This document shows positions 61,126 to 64,000 of a stretch of 64,000 bases of DNA, one piece after another. Made by a program: the position numbers and the translations under genes. The stretch is from Opitutia bacterium ISCC 52 (GTDB taxonomy: Bacteria; Verrucomicrobiota; Verrucomicrobiia; Opitutales; UBA2995), in NCBI GenBank assembly GCA_014529675.2, contig CP076040.1:1178001-1242000 (forward strand), written 5' to 3'. Numbering within the stretch: the stretch's first letter is position 1; each line of letters begins with the position of its first letter. Below the pieces are notes generated by a model. The model ran no database searches, was not told the DNA's origin, and was given only the letters and a program-made list of their open reading frames with translations.

Positions 61126-63777
61126 CTAGATCTCGGCCAGGGCCGCCTTCAATCCTTCGGCATCCTTTGCGCCGCCCATTGCAAAATCGGGCTTACCGCC
61201 TCCGGACCCACCGAGTTTTCCAGTTAAGGATTTCACGATGTCTCCGGCCTTGTGTCCGGCGTCAATCGCACCTTTGGAGCAAAGGGCCAGAACGGTTACC
61301 TTATCACCAAATACACCCCCGAGAACAACGACGCCTTCTTCGATAGACTTGGAGATTTGAACAGCCAACGTTCTTAGGTCATTCGGGTTGGCGACTTGCA
61401 CTTGTTCGACCACCCATTTGAGTCCCTCGCGGTCCTGGGCAGAATCTGCCAAATCAGTTGCTTCGTTAGCCGAAGCTTTTTGATGAAACTTCTTAAGCTC
61501 TTTTTCCAGGGCAGCCTTGTCCTTAAGCAGGTTTTCCAGGCGCTTGCTGATTTCGTTCGGAGGGCAGGCTAGTTTCGTGGAGATCTCATGCAGAGATCCT
61601 ATTTGTTCTTCGACAAAATTGAAAGAGCTGTCTCCGACAATAGCTTCGATACGTCGAGTTCCTGCAGCGATTGCCGACTCAGAAAGAATTTTGAAAAAGC
61701 CTATCTCTCCGGTGGCACGAGCATGGGTGCCACCGCAAAGTTCAAGTGAGTATTCACCAATATCAACTACACGAACAACGTTTCCGTACTTCTCGCCAAA
61801 TTGAGCGATTACATTGTCCGGCTTCTCGTCGTAAGGTACTTCATACCAATTGATGAGCCCATTCTCCCAGATCAGCTCGTTTACTATACGTTCGATCTTC
61901 TTCAGTTGTTCTGAAGTTACAGCCTCGTAATGATTGAAATCGAAACGGAGTCGCGATGGGGTTACCAATGATCCGGCCTGACGCACATGAGTTCCCAGTA
62001 CTTCTCTCAACGCGTGATGCATCAAGTGGGTAGCCGAGTGATTACGTTGAATAGCCAATCGGCGTTCTCGATCCACACTGACGATTACGGGTTCGTCGAC
62101 TACAAATTCTACATCCTCTTCTATTCTGTGCAGAATATGACCATGGGAATCACGCGTGGTATCTTTGATTCTGAAACTCTTTGCTCCGGCCTGCAGCAAT
62201 CCGGTATCTCCAACCTGACCGCCCATTTCAGCATAAAAAGGGGTTCGCTTCAGTAGCACTAATGATTGGCCATCTTGTTTGATGACTCTCTGCACGGTGG
62301 TCTCGTAGTTCTTTAGATTCTTGATGTTGAAGCCTACGAAATCAGTAGCTTCTTCGTCAGAATCGCTGACCACTTCGATCACACTTTTCTTTTGGGCATC
62401 CTGGGATCGTTTGCGCTGCTCCTTCATGGCTTTGTCGAAGCCATCTGAATCGACGGTTAGGCCTTTTTCACGAGCAATAAGCTGGGTAAGGTCCAAGGGG
62501 AATCCGTAGGTGTCGTAGAGTGTAAACGCTGCTTTCCCGGAAATTTGATTTCCGGCTTCTTGTGTGATTCGATCCAGCAATGCCAGTCCGCGATCGAGCG
62601 TTTTTCCAAACGCTTCTTCCTCTGAACGAATGACGCGTTCAATGACTCCTTTTTGTTCAACGAGCTCAGGGTAAACAGGTCCCAGTTTATCCACTACTGT
62701 GGGAACTAGTTTTTCGAAGAATCCTGTTTTCAGTCCCAATCCATTACCAAACATGATGGCTCGTCGCAGGATGCGGCGAAGCACATAGTTCCTGCCTTCG
62801 TTGCCGGGCAGTATTCCGTCTGCAATGGAACAGGATAAAGTTCGAATATGATCTGCGATGACCCTGAATGCCACATCAACCGATTCCTGGTCCGACATAT
62901 TCTCTGCAGACTCGGGAAGGGTGGCTTTGTATTCTTTGCCTGAAAGACTGCTCAGCTCATCAAATATCTCTTGGAATAGATCGCAATTGTAGTTGCTGGG
63001 CGCTTCGCTGAAATCAGTGAAGTTTTTGGTAGTCCCCATGATACCGCAGACGCGTTCGAAGCCCATCCCAGTATCTACGTGCTTCGAGGACAATGGAACA
63101 AAGGTTCTCAGCGGAGTTGCATTGAACTGAATAAATACCAAGTTCCAAATCTCGATGCAGAGCGGTGAATCCTTGTTTACTAAGGCACCCTTCGTATCTC
63201 CTTCTGGAGTCAAGTCGACGTGAAGTTCACTACAAGGACCGCATGGTCCTGTCTCACCCATCATCCAGAAGTTATCCTTCTTATCGCCCATGACAATGTG
63301 GACAAGCGGATCAAGACCCTCGCGTTCGAAAATCTCTTTCCAGAAATCGTAGGCTTCTTGGTCAAACTTTGCCGGATCTCCTTCGTCGGGTTGGTAAACG
63401 GTGGCGTAGAGACGATCCTTGGGGAACTTCCATACTTCGGTGAGCAATTCCCAAGCCCATTCAATCGCCTCTTTTTTGAAATAATCTCCGAATGACCAGT
63501 TGCCGAGCATTTCAAAGAAAGTCTGGTGGTAGGTGTCGAATCCGACGTCTTCCAGGTCATTGTGCTTTCCGCCTGCCCGGATACATTTCTGTGTATCTGC
63601 CACGCGGGTATGCAAGGCTGTCCGCTCTCCCAGGAAATAGGGTACGAAGGGGTTCATGCCCGCATTCGTGAACAACAAATTCGGAGCCGTCGGTAACAAC
63701 GGCGCTGAGGGAACGATCTCGTGTTCCTTGGATTTGAAGAAATCCAGGAATGATTGGCGAATTTCTGAAGATGTCAT
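61126..63777 (-). CDS. alaS: Alanyl-tRNA synthetase
   Basis: An 883-residue synthetase. The catalytic domain has FTNAGMNPFVPYFLGE and the motif FFEMLGNWSFGDYFK; the editing domain has HSATHLMHHAL (His zinc ligands) and CGGTHARATGEIG; the C-terminal DHHA1 region ends in GGSGGGKPDFAMGG. Length is usual for bacterial AlaRS. It is transcribed toward the FmdB-like gene and lies after the probable leuB on the same strand. Confidence 0.97.
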   Translation of the reverse strand: MTSSEIRQSFLDFFKSKEHEIVPSAPLLPTAPNLLFTNAGMNPFVPYFLGERTALHTRVADTQKCIRAGGKHNDLEDVGFDTYHQTFFEMLGNWSFGDYFKKEAIEWAWELLTEVWKFPKDRLYATVYQPDEGDPAKFDQEAYDFWKEIFEREGLDPLVHIVMGDKKDNFWMMGETGPCGPCSELHVDLTPEGDTKGALVNKDSPLCIEIWNLVFIQFNATPLRTFVPLSSKHVDTGMGFERVCGIMGTTKNFTDFSEAPSNYNCDLFQEIFDELSSLSGKEYKATLPESAENMSDQESVDVAFRVIADHIRTLSCSIADGILPGNEGRNYVLRRILRRAIMFGNGLGLKTGFFEKLVPTVVDKLGPVYPELVEQKGVIERVIRSEEEAFGKTLDRGLALLDRITQEAGNQISGKAAFTLYDTYGFPLDLTQLIAREKGLTVDSDGFDKAMKEQRKRSQDAQKKSVIEVVSDSDEEATDFVGFNIKNLKNYETTVQRVIKQDGQSLVLLKRTPFYAEMGGQVGDTGLLQAGAKSFRIKDTTRDSHGHILHRIEEDVEFVVDEPVIVSVDRERRLAIQRNHSATHLMHHALREVLGTHVRQAGSLVTPSRLRFDFNHYEAVTSEQLKKIERIVNELIWENGLINWYEVPYDEKPDNVIAQFGEKYGNVVRVVDIGEYSLELCGGTHARATGEIGFFKILSESAIAAGTRRIEAIVGDSSFNFVEEQIGSLHEISTKLACPPNEISKRLENLLKDKAALEKELKKFHQKASANEATDLADSAQDREGLKWVVEQVQVANPNDLRTLAVQISKSIEEGVVVLGGVFGDKVTVLALCSKGAIDAGHKAGDIVKSLTGKLGGSGGGKPDFAMGGAKDAEGLKAALAEI

Positions 63778-63886
63778 GATAAGAGAAATCGACTGCGGTG
63801 TACTCAGTGAAAGTCAGTCCAAGAGGACAACATTATGCTGCTTCTCGCAGTTTTTAGGATTCTGAGGAGAAGCTTTAGGAGATTTT

Positions 63887-64000
63887 TTATAATCCTGCAA
63901 TAATTGCGGCTTCCATATCTGAGGTGGAGGCTGCATTTCCTCCGAAAGCGATGTCGCCCGTGCGAGTGCCAACTTTGACGGCGGATTCTACGGCTGCTTC
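63887..64000 (-). CDS. Isopropylmalate/isocitrate dehydrogenase family, C-terminal end
   Basis: Last 37 residues and stop of a gene that runs off the window: EAAVESAVKVGTRTGDIAFG and STSDMEAAIIAGL. The R-T-G/A-D-I pattern and the TSDME end match the C-terminus of 3-isopropylmalate dehydrogenase (LeuB), with the isocitrate dehydrogenase family as an alternative. It is upstream of alaS by about 110 bases on the same strand and fits the branched-chain theme. Confidence 0.6.
   Translation of the reverse strand, partial: EAAVESAVKVGTRTGDIAFGGNAASTSDMEAAIIAGL

Overview
The window looks like a chromosomal segment of a Gram-negative bacterium of the Verrucomicrobiota, probably Opitutae-like. This is an inference from gene content, not from a marker gene. 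Supporting content: seven formylglycine-type sulfatases with signal peptides, a Tat-exported Gfo/Idh/MocA oxidoreductase, a DUF2264 protein, two TolC-type efflux systems, a porin, an ECF-sigma fragment, and a general lack of Shine-Dalgarno sequences before the start codons I checked. Housekeeping genes (asd, ilvN, ilvC, hemC, cobA-hemD, trpF, alaS, two tRNAs) show that this is chromosome, not a plasmid.

Layout. 1-13563: catabolic accessory region with four sulfatases (the first cut by the window edge), DUF2264, a serine beta-lactamase-fold hydrolase, two overlapping secreted alpha/beta hydrolases, a cupin, a lipoprotein and a Tat-exported oxidoreductase; together they suggest use of sulfated, acylated polysaccharide. 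13596-14720: a decayed histidine kinase between REP-like repeats. 14881-25538: a lipase-like SGNH protein, then a minus-strand operon (HEAT protein, TolC, HlyD-type adaptor, MacB-type ATPase, MacB-type permease) that diverges from a response regulator/sensor kinase pair. 25621-33612: a regulator fragment, a secreted fusion of cyclohexadienyl dehydratase and chorismate mutase, and a complete RND efflux operon. 33732-35858: a secreted MBL-fold protein, two gene relics and tRNA-His; this looks like an old insertion scar. 35981-40728: three more sulfatases, one carrying a REP-like palindrome in frame inside its signal-peptide region and one preceded by a sigma-factor fragment. 40914-48574: DMT transporter, inositol-phosphatase-like enzyme, MOSC protein, a porin broken by an amber codon, LysR regulator, NrtA-like binding protein and DUF4202; this may be a decayed nitrate-related locus with an FNR/DNR-like box. 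48593-64000: methyltransferase, orphan kinase, then mostly core biosynthesis (Asp-semialdehyde, branched-chain amino acids, tetrapyrrole, tryptophan), a G3E metal GTPase, a cysteine-less FmdB-like protein, alaS, and the end of a probable leuB.

The strongest candidates for something unusual are the PheC-AroQ fusion lipoprotein (two consecutive phenylalanine-pathway steps in one exported protein), a REP palindrome translated as part of a sulfatase leader, a perfect 30-bp palindrome inside the tolC signal-peptide codons, and a dense set of palindromic dispersed elements that coincide with gene decay. No CRISPR array, rRNA operon, integrase or transposase gene was seen.
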